16,222 nucleotides of DNA from Desulfomonile sp. (GTDB taxonomy: Bacteria > Desulfobacterota > Desulfomonilia > Desulfomonilales > Desulfomonilaceae). Made by a program: the position numbers and the translations under genes. Under the pieces are notes generated by a model. The model made no database searches. It was not told where the DNA came from and saw only the letters and a list, made by a program, of their open reading frames with translations. The stretch covers positions 1 through 16,222 of the forward strand of contig JAIWNO010000056.1 in NCBI GenBank assembly GCA_020216785.1. Direction: 5' to 3'. This document shows, piece by piece, positions 14,307-16,222 of the stretch; the stretch's first letter is position 1, and each line of letters starts with the position of its first letter.

Positions 14307-16072
14307 CTGATGCGTCGTCTCCTCGGGAGGTTGTTTTCATCGGCAGGGACCTCACCATTGAGGCCGAGCCGGAAGAAACGCTCCTGTCGTGCATCCGCCG
14401 AGCCGGTTTCGGCGTGGAGTCCACTTGCAACGGTCGCGGAGCGTGCGGCGCGTGCAAAGTAACAGCTCACGGAGAGCTTACACCGCCCGACGACAAAGAA
14501 CAGGAGCACCTGATCGGCCGGCCTCACGACGTGCGACTCGCGTGCATGGCGAGAGTTGTCGGCCGCGTCCGGGTCTCCCTCAGCGAGGACTGGACCCGGC
14601 TGAAAGCGGTTTTCGGAGTAGAAGATCGCACGGTGCGGGTGGACAGCCCGCTCAAGCGCATCCAGCTTCCGCAACCCGATGCCGGCAGCGCCCTCCCGTA
14701 TGCCGAAATCCTCTCCATTCAGACGAACGATCCGCAGGTCCTTAACAGGATTGCCACATGGGACTGGAGAAACGCACAAGCCTTCGGTGCGGTCTTCAGA
14801 GGCGAGCTTCTTGATGTTGTTCCCGATGGTGTACCTCTCCTTGGAGCGGCTGTGGATGTGGGCACCACCAGCCTTTCTCTCTCCCTCTTTGATTTGGAAA
14901 GCGGAGAACTGGTAGGCCGCAACTCCAGCCTGAATCCACAGACCGCCTACGGCGGGGACGTTATCACGCGAATCACGTACTGTCGTCAGGAACCCGACGG
15001 GCTCTCCACCTTGCGTCATGCACTGACGCAGAAGCTCGGCGAAATGCTGGACGAGGCGCTGGGGCCGGACCACAGTCGCGAACAGGTCTACCTCATGACC
15101 GTGGCTGCGAATACGACGATGCTCCACATCTTGGCCGGTGTAGAGCCGCTTTCGTTGGCGCTCGCGCCGTTCCGTCCGGTGTTTTTGAAGTCTCTCGCTC
15201 TGACAGGCGAGCAATCCGGCCTGCCGATTCATCCGCGAGGCCGAGCAATCTTGTTGCCGGGAGTTTCCGCGTATATCGGCGCGGATATCATCGCCGGCCT
15301 CGCCGCGATTGACTATCGGTCACGGGGGCGGGTGACCCTGTTTATCGACATGGGCACCAACGGTGAAATTGTGCTCATTCAGACGCCGGACCGGATGATC
15401 GCAGCCTCGTGCGCCATGGGGCCCGCGCTGGAGGGTATGAACATCAGCTGTGGCTGCCGGGCGATTCCGGGCGCGATCGATTCATTTGCGCTGGACGACG
15501 ACCTCAGCCCGCGGTTCACTACAATCGGAAGGTTGCCGGCCGCGGGAATCTGTGGAAGCGGTCTGATCGACCTTGTCGCGTCCCTGTATGCTGCCGGTTT
15601 GATCCAGCCCGGCGGTGCCTTCAACCCGAATGGCGACCGGCGCCTGAAAGCCCGAATGAATGACGACCGCTTTCATCTGACCGACAACGTGTTCTTAACC
15701 CAACAGGACATTCGACAAGTGCAGCTCGCGAAAGGCGCGGTTATGTCGGGAACCCTCATGGTTTTAGAGGACGCGGGCCTGACCTCCGGCGATGTGGAAG
15801 AGATCATCGTGGCCGGTGCTTTCGGGTATCATCTGGACCCGGGGAACCTCAAGCGAATCGGACTGCTGCCTCACGATTATCGCGGTCCCGTCAGCTTTGT
15901 GGGCAATTCCTCGTTGACCGGCGCTTGCTTTGCCTTGCTCAACGAACAGATCATGAAAGAGATCGAAGAAATTCCGGCAGCGGTACGGGTGCTGGAATTG
16001 AGTTCTCATCCTGGCTTTTCCAGCCGTTTTATTGCCAATTTGAGCTTTCCGGTGACCGCGCTGCCGGAGTAA
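14303..16072 (+). CDS. RACo-like corrinoid activation protein ([2Fe-2S] ferredoxin plus ASKHA ATPase, DUF4445)
   Basis: A 589-aa protein of the RamA/RACo group that uses ATP to drive reduction of inactive cob(II)amide to cob(I)amide in corrinoid methyl-transfer proteins. The N-terminal domain (about 9-92) carries plant-type [2Fe-2S] ligands C42, C48, C51 and C81 (TCNGRGACGACKV). A linker (about 95-180) leads to an ASKHA ATPase core with AVDVGTTSLSLSLFD (183-197), FIDMGTNGEIVL (347-358), GICGSGLIDL (415-424) and VAGAFGYHLDPGNLKRIGLL (503-522). It starts with GTG at 14303 inside the DUF1638 stop, with AGGG at 14293-14296, implying translational coupling. Length is close to the roughly 600-650 aa of known members. 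No corrinoid protein or methyltransferase is in the window, so its client is unknown and may be encoded beyond the right edge or elsewhere. Confidence 0.9.
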   Translation: MTDASSPREVVFIGRDLTIEAEPEETLLSCIRRAGFGVESTCNGRGACGACKVTAHGELTPPDDKEQEHLIGRPHDVRLACMARVVGRVRVSLSEDWTRLKAVFGVEDRTVRVDSPLKRIQLPQPDAGSALPYAEILSIQTNDPQVLNRIATWDWRNAQAFGAVFRGELLDVVPDGVPLLGAAVDVGTTSLSLSLFDLESGELVGRNSSLNPQTAYGGDVITRITYCRQEPDGLSTLRHALTQKLGEMLDEALGPDHSREQVYLMTVAANTTMLHILAGVEPLSLALAPFRPVFLKSLALTGEQSGLPIHPRGRAILLPGVSAYIGADIIAGLAAIDYRSRGRVTLFIDMGTNGEIVLIQTPDRMIAASCAMGPALEGMNISCGCRAIPGAIDSFALDDDLSPRFTTIGRLPAAGICGSGLIDLVASLYAAGLIQPGGAFNPNGDRRLKARMNDDRFHLTDNVFLTQQDIRQVQLAKGAVMSGTLMVLEDAGLTSGDVEEIIVAGAFGYHLDPGNLKRIGLLPHDYRGPVSFVGNSSLTGACFALLNEQIMKEIEEIPAAVRVLELSSHPGFSSRFIANLSFPVTALPE

Positions 16073-16130
16073 CAGCTCACCGTCAACTCCTATCCCAGCC
16101 GACCCGAAAATCCCCTCAACACGAAAGCCT

Positions 16131-16222
16131 TATAGCAGTTGCCAAAAGTTCTGACCGAATCGCAGGTCTTTTGGTGGGTGTCGGGAGGTCCCGTGAACGA
16201 AGATTCGACGGCCTTGCGTCGC
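16131..16222. mobile_element. Palindromic MITE-like repeat, copy 2 (inverted, cut by window end)
   Basis: The 92 bases from TATAGCAGTTGCC at 16131 to the window end match the reverse complement of 333-424 with 5 differences. Like copy 1 it starts with TATAGC and sits shortly after a stop codon (58 bases after the RACo-like gene). The loop segment (GACGGCCTTGCGTC near the end) has opposite orientation to copy 1, so the copies are inverted relative to each other. The second half is outside the window. Confidence 0.8.

Noticed and set aside
14213..15232. Minus-strand open frame of 339 codons opposite the RACo-like gene
   Set aside because: The plus strand carries clear ferredoxin and ASKHA motifs throughout; the minus frame has no start signal or family likeness.

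Overview
The window looks like chromosomal DNA of an anaerobic bacterium of the Desulfobacterota (former Deltaproteobacteria) type. This is inferred from the gene set and protein style: GlcD/GlcF and LutABC two-hydroxyacid oxidation modules, a DUF1638 protein next to a corrinoid-activating (RACo-type) ferredoxin/ASKHA protein, and a PAS/PAS/histidine kinase/receiver hybrid. No species can be named from sequence alone. No rRNA, tRNA, CRISPR array or complete insertion sequence was seen.

Left part (1-4395): the end of a ComM/YifB-type AAA+ protein, a palindromic MITE-like repeat, a stand-alone murD-like ligase with a GTG start, and a soluble hybrid histidine kinase. A second, unrelated palindromic repeat (4185-4395) fills the gap between the kinase and the convergent aminotransferase gene.

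Middle part (4396-9675): a PLP aminotransferase of the alanine/serine-glyoxylate type on the minus strand diverges from glcD-glcF (FAD subunit and Fe-S subunit of a glycolate/D-lactate dehydrogenase). The pairing is biochemically sensible, because the oxidase would make glyoxylate and the aminotransferase would convert it to glycine. A class C beta-lactamase-fold serine hydrolase follows.

Right part (9676-16222): a short remnant that looks like the nuclease N-terminus of a restriction-modification enzyme joined to an unrelated or C-terminal tail; then a well-formed promoter with a perfect 17-bp dyad of the GntR/FadR-PdhR-LldR operator type; then lutA-lutB-lutC with start/stop overlaps, the L-lactate oxidation complex. 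After a 407-bp gap with a strong GC hairpin and a possible 48-codon ORF come a DUF1638 gene and a RACo-like gene overlapping by 4 bp. The window ends inside a second, inverted copy of the first palindromic repeat.

Taken together, the region carries two different flavin/Fe-S machineries for 2-hydroxyacids (GlcDF and LutABC), a glyoxylate-consuming aminotransferase, and a corrinoid-related pair. The best leads are the DUF1638-RACo pair with no visible methyltransferase, the GntR-type operator over the lut promoter, and the two families of palindromic repeats.
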